From the NCBI GenBank assembly GCA_041744575.1, contig JBGTKP010000031.1, forward strand, positions 124,001 through 188,000: DNA of 64,000 bases. The letters are read 5' to 3'. The notes below the pieces were generated by a model. The model saw only the letters and a list, made by a program, of their open reading frames with translations. It was not told where the DNA came from and ran no database searches. This document shows positions 35,001 to 43,825 of the stretch, piece after piece. The stretch's first letter is position 1; every line of letters starts with the position of its first letter. The position numbers and the translations under genes are program-made. This stretch comes from JTS-RE37 sp041744575. Lineage in GTDB: Bacteria; Bacteroidota; Bacteroidia; Flavobacteriales; Flavobacteriaceae.

Positions 35001-37601
35001 ATGAATATAAATAATTTTACTATCAAATCTCAGGAGGCGATTCAACAGGCACAGCAGATAGCACAAAACCTGGAAAATCAGCAAGTGGAGAACGAGCATC
35101 TTTTCAAGGCTATACTGGAGATTGATGAGAACGTATTGCCTTTTATACTAAAGAAATTGCAGGTGAATATTTCGATGGTCAGTCAGGTACTTGAAAAAGA
35201 ACTCGAACGCTACCCGAGGGTTACCGGTGGTGACATCATGTTTTCGCCGGAAGCTGCCAGAACCCTGAACGAGGCCAACGCCATTGCCAGGAAAATGAAA
35301 GATGAATATGTTTCTACTGAACACTTGCTGCTGGCTATTTTTAGTTCCAAAAGTAAGATCTCACAAATCCTGAAAGATCAGGGGGTCAGTGAAAAAGAAT
35401 TGAAGCTGGCCATAGAGGAGTTGCGGAAAGGTGGAAAGGTGACGTCTCACAGTGCAGAGGAAACCTATAACTCTCTGGCCAAATATGGCAGAAACCTCAA
35501 TGAACTTGCCGACAGCGGAAAACTGGATCCTGTGATTGGGCGGGATGAGGAAATCCGGAGAATACTCCAGATTTTATCCCGAAGGACCAAGAATAATCCG
35601 ATGTTGGTGGGCGAGCCGGGCACTGGAAAAACAGCTATTGCCGAAGGCCTGGCTCACAGGATCATTCAGGGGGATGTTCCGGAGAATTTAAAAGAGAAGA
35701 TCATTTTCTCTCTTGATATGGGAGCACTTATTGCAGGGGCAAAATACAAAGGGGAATTTGAAGAGCGTCTTAAGGCAGTGATCAAAGAAGTCACTTCTTC
35801 GGATGGAACTGTTGTGTTATTCATTGATGAGATACATACACTTGTGGGGGCCGGTGGGGGCCAGGGCGCCATGGATGCTGCAAATATATTAAAGCCCGCC
35901 CTTGCACGGGGAGAATTGAGAGCGATTGGAGCTACAACGCTTGATGAATATCAGAAATATTTTGAAAAGGACAAAGCACTGGAAAGGCGGTTTCAGAAAG
36001 TGATGGTGGATGAGCCGGATACTGAAAGTGCCATTTCAATTCTTCGGGGTATAAAGGAAAAATATGAAGACCACCACAAAGTGCGTATTAAGGATGAAGC
36101 GGTCATTGCGGCAGTGGAGCTGTCACAGCGGTATATTACCAATCGGTTTCTCCCGGATAAGGCGATTGATCTTATGGATGAGGCGGCAGCCAAACTCCGT
36201 ATGGAAATTAATTCAAAACCGGAAGAACTGGATGTGCTCGACCGCAGAATCACACAACTGGAAATTGAAATTGCCGCAATTAAAAGGGAAGACGATAAAG
36301 CGCGTCTCGGTTCACTGAATGTAGACCTTGCCAACGTACGGGAAGAAAGGAATGAAATTTTTGCACAATGGGAAAGTGAAAAATCAGTGGTCGATTCCAT
36401 ACAGAAGACGAAGCAGGAAATTCACAATCATACTCTCGAAGCCGAGCGAGCCGAACGTACCGGGGATTATGGGAAGGTTGCCGAATTGCGTTATGGCAAA
36501 ATAAAAGAATCGCAGGCCATGCTTGAGGTGCTGCAAAAGGAGCTGTCCGAGCAGCAAAGCACAGGAACATTGATCAAGGAAGAAGTGACTTCTGAAGATA
36601 TAGCGGAAGTGATCGCAAAATGGACAGGGATCCCTGTAAACAAAATGCTTCAAAGTGAACGTGAGAAACTCCTGAACCTTGAAACAGTCCTGCACAAACG
36701 TGTTATTGGACAAAATGAAGCCATCGCAGCAGTCTCTGATGCTATCCGTCGCAACAGGGCCGGTCTGCAGGATGCCAAGCGACCCATCGGTTCCTTTTTA
36801 TTCCTCGGTAGTACTGGAGTCGGAAAAACCGAACTGGCCAAAACCCTGGCCTCCTACCTTTTTGATGATGAAAATGCAATGACCCGCATTGATATGAGTG
36901 AGTATCAGGAGCGACATTCGATTAGCAGGCTTGTGGGGGCACCTCCGGGATACGTGGGATATGATGAAGGCGGGCAACTTACGGAAGCCGTCAGGCGACG
37001 CCCGTATTCTGTGGTCCTGCTCGATGAGATAGAAAAAGCCCATCCTGACACCTTCAATCTGTTGCTGCAGGTACTTGATGAAGGCAGGCTTACCGATAAC
37101 AAAGGCCGGGTGGCAGATTTCAAGAATACCATCATCATCATGACCAGCAATATGGGAAGCCACATCATCCAGGAGCGATTTGAAGACAGCAATGATATTT
37201 ACAGTGCTACCGAGGCGGCGAGGGTAGAGGTTCTCGGATTGCTGAGAAAGACCATTCGTCCTGAATTCCTCAATCGGATTGATGATATCATTATGTTCAC
37301 TCCGCTCAATAAAGAGGATATTACCGCCATTGTCCGGCTCCAATTGGATCAGTTAAAGAAATTGCTTGCAAAACAACATATTGTCATTGATGCGACTGAC
37401 GAAGCGATCGCTTTTCTCACAGAGAAGGGTTATGATCCTCAATATGGCGCCAGACCGATCAAGCGGATCATTCAGAAAGAAATCCTCAACGAACTCTCAA
37501 GAGAATTACTAAGTGGGAAAGTTAAGCCTGAAAGCATTGTTCTCATCGATTCCTTTGATGACGGTTTGGTATTCAGAAATCAAAGTGAGCTTGTGAAGTA
37601 A
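35001..37601 (+). CDS. clpB: ClpB-type AAA+ disaggregase
   Basis: 866 residues. Hsp104/ClpB layout: an N-terminal repeat domain (MNINNFTIKSQEAIQQAQ), AAA-1 with Walker A GEPGTGKTA and Walker B LFIDEIHT, a long coiled-coil middle domain around residues 400-520 (with EAERAERTGDYGKVAELRYGK), AAA-2 with Walker A GSTGVGKT and Walker B LLDEIEKA, and the C-terminal D2 small domain. The middle domain makes it ClpB rather than ClpA or ClpC. It dissolves aggregates with DnaK, which is not in the window. The frame opens at 34941, but the first 20 residues are not family-like; ATG 35001 matches the N-domain start. A terminator follows. Confidence 0.96.
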   Translation: MNINNFTIKSQEAIQQAQQIAQNLENQQVENEHLFKAILEIDENVLPFILKKLQVNISMVSQVLEKELERYPRVTGGDIMFSPEAARTLNEANAIARKMKDEYVSTEHLLLAIFSSKSKISQILKDQGVSEKELKLAIEELRKGGKVTSHSAEETYNSLAKYGRNLNELADSGKLDPVIGRDEEIRRILQILSRRTKNNPMLVGEPGTGKTAIAEGLAHRIIQGDVPENLKEKIIFSLDMGALIAGAKYKGEFEERLKAVIKEVTSSDGTVVLFIDEIHTLVGAGGGQGAMDAANILKPALARGELRAIGATTLDEYQKYFEKDKALERRFQKVMVDEPDTESAISILRGIKEKYEDHHKVRIKDEAVIAAVELSQRYITNRFLPDKAIDLMDEAAAKLRMEINSKPEELDVLDRRITQLEIEIAAIKREDDKARLGSLNVDLANVREERNEIFAQWESEKSVVDSIQKTKQEIHNHTLEAERAERTGDYGKVAELRYGKIKESQAMLEVLQKELSEQQSTGTLIKEEVTSEDIAEVIAKWTGIPVNKMLQSEREKLLNLETVLHKRVIGQNEAIAAVSDAIRRNRAGLQDAKRPIGSFLFLGSTGVGKTELAKTLASYLFDDENAMTRIDMSEYQERHSISRLVGAPPGYVGYDEGGQLTEAVRRRPYSVVLLDEIEKAHPDTFNLLLQVLDEGRLTDNKGRVADFKNTIIIMTSNMGSHIIQERFEDSNDIYSATEAARVEVLGLLRKTIRPEFLNRIDDIIMFTPLNKEDITAIVRLQLDQLKKLLAKQHIVIDATDEAIAFLTEKGYDPQYGARPIKRIIQKEILNELSRELLSGKVKPESIVLIDSFDDGLVFRNQSELVK

Positions 37602-37626
37602 GTATTTATAGCATTCTTACGCACTG

Positions 37627-37658
37627 CGTTCCCGAGCTTTTTTCGGGAACGTTTTTTT
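37627..37658 (+). terminator. rho-independent terminator after clpB
   Basis: CGTTCCCGA, seven-base loop, TCGGGAACG, then TTTTTTT. A strong nine-base stem that ends the clpB message. Confidence 0.9.
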
Positions 37659-37680
37659 ATTAATTTATAATCCCGGCAGG

Positions 37681-37697
37681 ATATAGATTTTCTATAT
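37681..37697. promoter_or_regulatory. candidate operator and promoter of the TetR gene
   Basis: An inverted repeat ATATAGATTTTCTATAT with seven-base arms lies directly upstream of the TetR gene. Its second arm overlaps TATATTCG (37693-37700), 7 of 8 to TAnnTTTG. A TetR protein bound here would block its own promoter. Confidence 0.5.
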
Positions 37698-37717
37698 TCG
37701 TATAAAATACCTCCGTA

Positions 37718-38314
37718 ATGCCAACCAAAGCCGAAAGAACCAAAGCCTTCATCATTGAGACAATCGCCCCGGTTTTTAACAAACATGGCTATGCCGGCAC
37801 CAGTATGAGTGATCTGACTGCGGCGACCGGATTGACAAAAGGAGCATTATACGGGAACTTCGAGAATAAAGAGGCACTGGCGATGGCGGCCTTTGAATAC
37901 CACAGCAAACTCCTGTTACAGGCCGTCAGCGAAAAGCTTGAAAGTCCGGGGACCGCGCTTGACAAAATATATGTCCTTACCAATTTTTACAGGCATTATG
38001 ACGAGTTTATTGCCCCACTGGGGGGTTGCCCGATCCTGAATACCGCCATTGACAGCCAGGACAATCTACCCATCCTGGCAGCAGCGGCACGGGAGATGAT
38101 CAGGACCCTGGAAGGTAAAATTGCAGCAGTTCTGGAAAAGGGAGTTCACAACAATGAACTGAAGTTGCCTGTGACCCCTCTGCAGTTTGCGAAGCAATTG
38201 TACACTATGTTACAGGGTGCGGTGGCGATGTCCACAATTACTCAGGATAGAAAATACCTTTTGAACACCGTGGCCTACATTGAAGTGCTGGTAAGAAAGG
38301 AACTGAAGAACTGA
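37718..38314 (+). CDS. TetR/AcrR family regulator
   Basis: 198 residues. The N-terminal HTH is intact (AGTSMSDLTAATGLTKGALYGNFENKEAL), with a C-terminal all-helical ligand domain (TetR_C_33-like, HYDEFIAPLGGCPILNTAIDSQ). Such proteins respond to small molecules, often antimicrobials or fatty acids, and usually repress a neighbouring gene, but the downstream gene is on the opposite strand and no efflux gene is next to it. Autoregulation is suggested by the operator-like repeat overlapping the promoter. It follows the clpB terminator as its own unit. Confidence 0.9.
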   Translation: MPTKAERTKAFIIETIAPVFNKHGYAGTSMSDLTAATGLTKGALYGNFENKEALAMAAFEYHSKLLLQAVSEKLESPGTALDKIYVLTNFYRHYDEFIAPLGGCPILNTAIDSQDNLPILAAAAREMIRTLEGKIAAVLEKGVHNNELKLPVTPLQFAKQLYTMLQGAVAMSTITQDRKYLLNTVAYIEVLVRKELKN

Positions 38315-38316
38315 AG

Positions 38317-39906
38317 TTATTTTCCGACTACCCTGAAAATCCAGATCTTATCCGGATATTTCCCTCCTAACTTACTGTCAATCGCATCTCTGGCCTCCTG
38401 CAAGGTATTATATCGATCTAGATAGACATAATTGTATTTATTCGCGCTCGTGAAGAAAGATTTCGGCTGTAGCCCTTTGGCGGAGAGGGACTTCATAAAT
38501 TTATCAAAGTAGATCTTGGTCGCGAATACATTCGCAATAAGATAGTACCCGGGTTGCAGTCCATCGACCTTCTCTGTCTCCTCATACTTCTCCCCTTTCC
38601 TTGGCTGAACGGCAACTTCCTCTCGGACGCTAACGCTGTCTTCAACCTTTTTGGTCAGAATCACAGCGTCTTTTGCTTTCACCCCTACCAAGGAGTCCTG
38701 TTCCTTTGTGCTAGCGGCAATGGCATCCTCCCGCTTCACAGCGGCGATCGAATCCAGTACCCGTTGCTGTTGGGCAACCTCCGTTTCTCTCATCTCAGTT
38801 TCCGTCGTTGCTTTAACAGAATCACGTTGCTGCTGTACCAGACGTTTTGCAGCCTCCCTTTCCTCAAGTTTCTCCGCCCGTTTTGCTGCTCTGGCTTCCT
38901 CCCGGGTCATTTCAGGTTCAGTCACATCTGCCAATGGCCGGGCCTCATCCTGCTCTTCGGGCAATATTTCTTTCTCTTCTTCGGCTATAACTTCCTCCTC
39001 CTGCTCTTTATCTCCAACAGCACCTAATTTATAGGCCGTCACCAATTCTATGGAAGGATCAAGTCCCTCAAGAGCAGCATCAGTGCCGAATTCCATCAGA
39101 ACACCGATGGAGAGTCTTTTATAAAATCTCCCGCCAGCTCCGCCGGAAATTCCGTAGAAATTGTTATACCCTCCCTGTAACCAGAATTTTGAAGTAGTGT
39201 ACAGGGCATTGAACCCAATCTGATTATCAAATTCCGGGATCGTTTTAAGATATACTGTGGGCTGAAGTTCTGCATCGTTTGAAATAGGGAATGCATAACT
39301 CGCCAGGCCGATATAGGTTTTCTTGGTGGGTTCGCTCTCCTTTTCACTGGTCGAAAAATTATAGTCGATAAGGTTCTCGGCAGCAATGCCAATGCTAAAC
39401 CTGTTGATCTTAAAGCGAAGTGACGGTGCAAGCTGCAGGATAAAACTGCTGGAATCATCAAGAGCAGGCAAACCTATATCGGGATCAGGCTGAAAACGTT
39501 CATCTGCCAGCTTTTTGGAATACCCCAGCATATTGAGCCCAAAGGCAATCTGTGCATTTGATTTCAATTCCAGGGTATAGGCGTAATTCAGAATACCACC
39601 TGTCAGCAGGAAAGATCCCGTGTTATTCTGAAAAAAACCGGCTGCGGCGGTTGATTCCTCATTTAATCGCCTTGTGTAATTGAGAAACAAAGTGGTTGGA
39701 TCCGCATCAATGGATTGCCATTGCCATCGGGCCCATAAGGCCACCGACTCTGGATTATTCCGGTCGGCCGAAAATACAGGACTCAGTAGACTTGAATTGT
39801 ATTCTGTAAGGTTGTGCTGTCTGAAATCGGGCGGGAGCGTCACCTCTTGTGCATGTATTGTTAGACCCAACAATACTATGAGTATGGCAAGAAGTCGCTG
39901 TGTCAT
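38317..39906 (-). CDS. PorP/SprF-type outer-membrane protein with charged linker and SPOR-like C terminus
   Basis: 529 residues. After a signal peptide (LLGLTIHAQEV) comes a beta-barrel-like region of the PorP/SprF family (FRQHNLTEYNSSLLSPVF, then LNYTRRLNEES) to about residue 305. A long charged, helical, Glu/Arg-rich linker follows (about 305-445: EEEKEILPEEQDEARPLAD, RAAKRAEKLEEREAAKRLV). The C terminus (LQPGYYLIANVFATKIYFDK to VGK) resembles a SPOR domain, which would bind denuded peptidoglycan. PorP/SprF proteins work with type IX secretion adhesins. The partner here is not adjacent. The fusion of a barrel to a SPOR-like domain is unusual. A good promoter lies at 39956-39986. Confidence 0.75.
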   Translation of the reverse strand: MTQRLLAILIVLLGLTIHAQEVTLPPDFRQHNLTEYNSSLLSPVFSADRNNPESVALWARWQWQSIDADPTTLFLNYTRRLNEESTAAAGFFQNNTGSFLLTGGILNYAYTLELKSNAQIAFGLNMLGYSKKLADERFQPDPDIGLPALDDSSSFILQLAPSLRFKINRFSIGIAAENLIDYNFSTSEKESEPTKKTYIGLASYAFPISNDAELQPTVYLKTIPEFDNQIGFNALYTTSKFWLQGGYNNFYGISGGAGGRFYKRLSIGVLMEFGTDAALEGLDPSIELVTAYKLGAVGDKEQEEEVIAEEEKEILPEEQDEARPLADVTEPEMTREEARAAKRAEKLEEREAAKRLVQQQRDSVKATTETEMRETEVAQQQRVLDSIAAVKREDAIAASTKEQDSLVGVKAKDAVILTKKVEDSVSVREEVAVQPRKGEKYEETEKVDGLQPGYYLIANVFATKIYFDKFMKSLSAKGLQPKSFFTSANKYNYVYLDRYNTLQEARDAIDSKLGGKYPDKIWIFRVVGK

Positions 39907-39955
39907 AATGGATTAAAACCTTTGATGAATATACTATTTTAACCGTTTTGGAGTT

Positions 39956-39986
39956 AAAATATAGCAGGACGACAAATTTATACAAA
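39956..39986 (-). promoter_or_regulatory. promoter of the PorP/SprF-SPOR gene
   Basis: On the minus strand, TTTG (39986-39983), a 19-base spacer and TATATTTT (39963-39956, 7 of 8 to TAnnTTTG), with the ATG at 39906, about 50 bases downstream. Confidence 0.6.
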
Positions 39987-39996
39987 CCAATTAATT

Positions 39997-40539
39997 ATGA
40001 AAACTTTTGCGCGGCTAATATTCGTGTTTTTTTTCCTTGGTTGCCTCTCCTGTAAGGACGAGCAAAATGTAATACCTGAGACCTCTGATCCTGTAATTTC
40101 TACCTACTATTTTATACGGCATGCGGAAAAAGATCAGACAGATCCTGAGAATGTAGATCCGGAACTCACCCAGAAAGGTCTTGGCAGGGCCATGCACTGG
40201 GCCGAAATCCTGAACGATGTCACTCTTGATGCTATCTATTCCACAAATTTCGAAAGAACCACCATGACGGCGGCCCCGGCTTCTGTCAAAAAAGAAATAA
40301 CGGTCACTTACTACAATTTTGAAGAACTGGATATCAACCAGTTCAAAGCGGAAAATCTTGGTAAAAATGTCCTCATAGTCGGACATAGCAATACCACGCC
40401 AGAGTTTGTCAACAGGTTGCTTGGCGTGGAAAAATACAACGAAATGGAGGACTCAGACAATGGCAGTCTTTTCATTGTACAGGTTGTTGGAAATACCACG
40501 ACTGCTTCCCGTTTGAAATTTAATTGTAACTGTCCTTAG
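39997..40539 (+). CDS. secreted histidine phosphatase (SixA/phosphoglycerate mutase-like)
   Basis: 180 residues with a lipoprotein signal (FFFLGCLSCKDEQ). The catalytic RHAEK motif (FIRHAEKDQ) and the second VGHSNT are present, the layout of the SixA-type branch of the histidine phosphatase superfamily. Proteins of this kind may act on phosphoryl-histidine or small phosphate esters; the substrate is not known. The 3' end overlaps the end of the next, opposite-strand gene by four bases. Confidence 0.85.
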   Translation: MKTFARLIFVFFFLGCLSCKDEQNVIPETSDPVISTYYFIRHAEKDQTDPENVDPELTQKGLGRAMHWAEILNDVTLDAIYSTNFERTTMTAAPASVKKEITVTYYNFEELDINQFKAENLGKNVLIVGHSNTTPEFVNRLLGVEKYNEMEDSDNGSLFIVQVVGNTTTASRLKFNCNCP

Positions 40540-41279
40540 AAAACCTTTATTTCCCTGAGTTCGATCCGCGAGAGCAATGTTAGCCGGCCTTTTTCGAATA
40601 ATTCATCCACAGAGTGAAGGGGTGTCGAGAGCGGGGCTTCATAATTCCTGTAATCGACAAAGCGGATTCCGTCCACATACCTTTCGTTATAGGCTTCTCT
40701 GAACCGAATGCCACCCTCATCCACATGATAGATGTAGGCCAGGTAGTCTGCCTTGAAACTGTCCTTATTGATCCAGTATATATAAACGTCTTCATAGTCC
40801 TTACCCCCGCCCTCCTTGTCAAAACTTACCTCGATCTTATAATACGTCATTTTTTTAATAACCACATCTCCCAGAAGACGCTTATTAACGGCAGGATCGT
40901 TCAGGCCATAGGGTAAATAGGCAAAGTAATGAACGGCATTTATGGAGTTTGAATATTTTACGGCAGTCGTATCCGCTACCTCTACGACACTGTCATTCAC
41001 GAACCTTTGAAAGCCATCCGGTTTTTTGATATCGACAATGGTTGCGGTATCTGAAAAAGTAATGCGTTTTAGAATTCTCTGTTTTTGAAGATACTGCAAC
41101 TGGTACTCGCGGTCCCGGAAAAAAAAACTGATATTCCTGTTAGTATAGTGATCGCCTCCTGCCTCTTCAATCACCCTATTGATGATTTCATCGGCAGTCA
41201 ATTCTTCCGTGGGGGACTGTTTGCAGGACCACAGTGAACACACGGACATCAATAAAAGGAAACTCTTCATAGAATTCAT
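40536..41279 (-). CDS. lipoprotein of the DUF6503 type
   Basis: 247 residues with a lipoprotein signal (MSVCSLWSCKQSP). The mature part contains ADEIINRVIEEAGGDHYTNR at the start and a beta-rich core, with FFFRDREYQLQYLQKQR and YKIEVSFDKEGGGKDYEDVYIYW. I recall this family (DUF6503) as common secreted proteins in Flavobacteriaceae, function unknown; the assignment is from pattern memory. It ends overlapping the histidine phosphatase gene and is divergent from smpB. Confidence 0.6.
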   Translation of the reverse strand: MNSMKSFLLLMSVCSLWSCKQSPTEELTADEIINRVIEEAGGDHYTNRNISFFFRDREYQLQYLQKQRILKRITFSDTATIVDIKKPDGFQRFVNDSVVEVADTTAVKYSNSINAVHYFAYLPYGLNDPAVNKRLLGDVVIKKMTYYKIEVSFDKEGGGKDYEDVYIYWINKDSFKADYLAYIYHVDEGGIRFREAYNERYVDGIRFVDYRNYEAPLSTPLHSVDELFEKGRLTLLSRIELREIKVF

Positions 41280-41366
41280 TTTGCAATATTCGAAAAATCA
41301 TGGCATACATTACGCCAACCCGGTGTTTATTTTCCTGGGTCGCGGGAAGAATTGTGTATTTGTTGG

Positions 41367-41374
41367 TACTTTTG
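41367..41374 (+). promoter_or_regulatory. -7 element close to the smpB start
   Basis: TACTTTTG, a perfect TAnnTTTG, eight bases before ATG 41382. If used, the leader would be only a few bases long. No matching upstream TTTG at 17-20 bases. Confidence 0.3.
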
Positions 41375-41381
41375 CAAACAG

Positions 41382-41846
41382 ATGCATCCGCAAATCAACA
41401 TAAAGAACAGAAAGGCACGCTTTTCTTACGAACTGCTGGATACTTATATTGCCGGGATCGTCCTATCGGGAACGGAAATCAAGTCGATTCGTCTAGGAAA
41501 AGCCTCAATCGCAGAAAGTTTCTGCGAGTTCAATGATCTGGGAGAGTTATTTGTGGTCAATATGCAGGTGGATGAATATTCCCATGCTTCCCATTTTAAT
41601 CATAAGCCCAAGGCCGAAAGAAAATTGTTGCTGCAAAGAAACGAACTAAAAAAATTGCAAAGAGAAGTTCAGACCTCGGGGCTGACCATCGTTCCACTCA
41701 GTTTGTTCCTCAATGACCGGGGCCTTGCCAAAGTGAAGATCGCACTGGCAAAAGGCAAGAAACTTTATGATAAAAGAGACACCATAAGGGATCGCGATAA
41801 TAAACGGAACCTGGCCAGGGTTAAAAAGGACCACCTGAACAAATAA
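41382..41846 (+). CDS. smpB: SsrA-binding protein
   Basis: 154 residues. The tmRNA partner in ribosome rescue. Motifs: NIKNRKARFSYELLDTYIAGIVLSG, GTEIKSIRLGKASIAESFC, the basic ELKKLQREVQTSGLTIVPL and the C-terminal KVKIALAKGKKLYDKRDTI plus a basic tail RDRDNKRNLARVKKDHLNK that enters the mRNA channel. The frame opens at 41352, but the first ATG of the family-like sequence is 41382. tmRNA (ssrA) is not visible in this window. Convergent with pcm. Confidence 0.96.
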   Translation: MHPQINIKNRKARFSYELLDTYIAGIVLSGTEIKSIRLGKASIAESFCEFNDLGELFVVNMQVDEYSHASHFNHKPKAERKLLLQRNELKKLQREVQTSGLTIVPLSLFLNDRGLAKVKIALAKGKKLYDKRDTIRDRDNKRNLARVKKDHLNK

Positions 41847-41881
41847 GGCGGCTGTCCAATCCCTTATGCACTCGTCATTTC

Positions 41882-42523
41882 TTAATTTTTGTCTTCCAGT
41901 AATGGTACAAAGCGAAATATGCCCAGTTCCTTCCGCTCAAATTCCTTTGCCGATTTTCTGATGATCAGGGTCATTTTCTGTTCTTCCTCTCCAACAGGGA
42001 TGACCATCCGGCCGCCCACCTTCAGCTGAGCAAGTAGAGGTGCCGGAATCTCAGGAGCACCGGCAGTGACCAGAATCCGGTCAAATGGAGCCTCTTCGGC
42101 AAGTCCCTTGTACCCATCTCCAAAAAGGAAGTTGCGGGGCCGGTAACCCATCTTTTTAAAAAAAAGGGTTGTTTTCTTGAAGAGCTCCAATTGCCTTTCT
42201 ATGGTGTAGACCCTTGCCTTCAAATGCAGGAGAATAGCTGTCTGATAGCCACTTCCTGTGCCTATTTCTAATATTTTATGCCCGGATTTCACCCCCAGCA
42301 GTTCTGTCTGAAAGGCAACCGTGTAAGGCTGGGAAATTGTCTGGCCTGCAGCAATTGGAAAGGCCTTATCCTGATAGGCGTGGCCTTCAAAGCCACTATC
42401 CATAAACAAATGCCGGGGTATTGTTCTGATGGCCTCAAGCACCGATGAATCTGCAATCCCCTTGTCCGCCACCACTCCGGCCAGTTGATTGCGCATGCCT
42501 TTATGTTTCAAAGTATCTCTCAA
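41882..42523 (-). CDS. pcm: protein-L-isoaspartate O-methyltransferase
   Basis: 213 residues from a TTG start at 42523, chosen because the family begins DTLKHKGMRNQL and no ATG lies close in frame. The open frame continues to 42622 and would add 33 unconserved residues, so TTG is the better guess. Motifs: AYQDKAFPIAAGQTISQP, VLEIGTGSGYQTA (SAM binding, here ILEIGTGSGYQTA) and RILVTAGAPEIP. It repairs isoaspartyl residues in damaged proteins. No operon partner; convergent with smpB. Confidence 0.9.
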   Translation of the reverse strand: MRDTLKHKGMRNQLAGVVADKGIADSSVLEAIRTIPRHLFMDSGFEGHAYQDKAFPIAAGQTISQPYTVAFQTELLGVKSGHKILEIGTGSGYQTAILLHLKARVYTIERQLELFKKTTLFFKKMGYRPRNFLFGDGYKGLAEEAPFDRILVTAGAPEIPAPLLAQLKVGGRMVIPVGEEEQKMTLIIRKSAKEFERKELGIFRFVPLLEDKN

Positions 42524-42713
42524 GCCCTGTGATTTGCCGTACGAAAGTAGCAAAACTTTGGAAGTTAAAATATGTAAATCTCGTTTACTGAAATAAAGAT
42601 CATCCCGATTTATTGCATTCAATTTAATACATTGACCATCACCGAATTTTCTTTTCTAATTTTTTCACATGGTTAAAAGTTTATGGAGATTGCGTGCAAA
42701 TTCAATTTGTTAG

Positions 42714-42737
42714 AAGGATGTTAGAAAAAGCATCCTT
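42714..42737. repeat. seven-base inverted repeat hairpin
   Basis: AAGGATG, ten-base loop, CATCCTT. It sits in the 324-base gap between pcm and the Gfo/Idh gene with no T tract, so it is unlikely to be a terminator. The remainder of the gap (42524-42847) shows no gene; reading frames there are short and lack coding character. Confidence 0.35.
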
Positions 42738-42821
42738 TCAGATCACCCAGAATTATGCCTTCCGCGTTCGGCACTTCTTTAAACTTTTCTTCCTTTCCAG
42801 GCCTATCTCCCGAACTATGAT

Positions 42822-42829
42822 TATTTTTG
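42822..42829 (+). promoter_or_regulatory. -7 element of the Gfo/Idh gene
   Basis: TATTTTTG, a perfect TAnnTTTG, 19 bases before ATG 42848. Its last three bases are the TTG where the frame opens, which argues for the internal ATG as the start. Confidence 0.4.
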
Positions 42830-42847
42830 AAAAAAAATCAATATTTA

Positions 42848-43825
42848 ATGCTAAAAGCGGGAGTACTGGGTGCAGGCCATCTTGGAAAAATACATCTGCG
42901 CCTTTTAAAATCGTCTGCCACCTATTCCCTGGAAGGTTTCTATGACCCCAATATGGACCATGCAAGGGAAGTCGCCGCCGAATTTGGCTATACCTGCTTT
43001 GAGGATATGGAGGACCTGATGGATGCCGTTGATGTGGTGGTGATTGTAACACCGACACTTTCACATTTTGACTGCGCAGGCAAGGCCATCAGAAAAGGGA
43101 AACACGTCTTTATAGAAAAACCGATCACCGCTACCCTGGATGAGGCCAGGGAACTGATCGACCTAATGCATGAGTATGGGGTAAAAGGGCAGGTGGGCCA
43201 TGTGGAACGTTTTAATCCGGCCTTTTCTGCCGTTAAAGGAGCCATTGAGAACCCAATGTTCATTGAAACCCATCGACTGGCGGAATTTAATCCCAGAGGA
43301 ACCGACGTCCCGGTAGTGCTGGACCTCATGATCCATGATATTGACGCCATTCTGAGCGTGGTGCGTTCTGAAGTCAGTAGTATAAGGGCCAGCGGTGTTT
43401 CAGTCATTAGCAGGTCCCCGGATATAGCCAATGCCCGCATTGAATTTGTAAACGGCTGTGTTGCCAATCTTACGGCGAGCAGGATTTCCTTGAAGAATAT
43501 GCGCAAGACCAGAATTTTTCAGAAGGATGCCTATATCTCCATCGATTTTTTGGAGAAAAAGGTGGAAGTGGTGAAGATGAAGGATGCCCCTTCAGTTGCC
43601 GGAGATTTTGACATGATCCTCCAGAATGCTGAAGGTGAAAAAAAACAGATTTACTTTGAAAGTCCTGACATTTCAGATAATAATGCCATTTTGGAAGAAC
43701 TCGAAACTTTCGCGGATGCGATCAGCCGGGGGATCGATCCTGTAGTAACTCTTGAACAGGGTGCAAAAGCCCTGGATGTGGCTCTGCAGGTAATACAATG
43801 TATTAACAAGCACCAAAATGTATAA
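42848..43825 (+). CDS. Gfo/Idh/MocA family oxidoreductase, cytoplasmic
   Basis: 325 residues from ATG 42848; no signal peptide. Rossmann motif AGVLGAGHLGKIHLRLL, then the family stretch HVFIEKPITATLDEA and the C-terminal domain with VGHVERFNP. It acts on an NAD(P)-linked sugar or related alcohol; substrate unknown. Its stop overlaps the ATG of the 3-hydroxyacyl-CoA dehydrogenase by eight bases, so the two are co-translated. The pairing is common in Flavobacteriaceae but has no known pathway meaning. Confidence 0.85.
   Translation: MLKAGVLGAGHLGKIHLRLLKSSATYSLEGFYDPNMDHAREVAAEFGYTCFEDMEDLMDAVDVVVIVTPTLSHFDCAGKAIRKGKHVFIEKPITATLDEARELIDLMHEYGVKGQVGHVERFNPAFSAVKGAIENPMFIETHRLAEFNPRGTDVPVVLDLMIHDIDAILSVVRSEVSSIRASGVSVISRSPDIANARIEFVNGCVANLTASRISLKNMRKTRIFQKDAYISIDFLEKKVEVVKMKDAPSVAGDFDMILQNAEGEKKQIYFESPDISDNNAILEELETFADAISRGIDPVVTLEQGAKALDVALQVIQCINKHQNV

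Noticed and set aside
42714..42737. Terminator for a gene upstream of the Gfo/Idh gene
   Set aside because: The hairpin has no T tract and no plus-strand gene precedes it closely.
42694..42945. 83-codon plus-strand frame overlapping the start of the Gfo/Idh gene
   Set aside because: It runs out of frame into a clear gene and lacks coding character.
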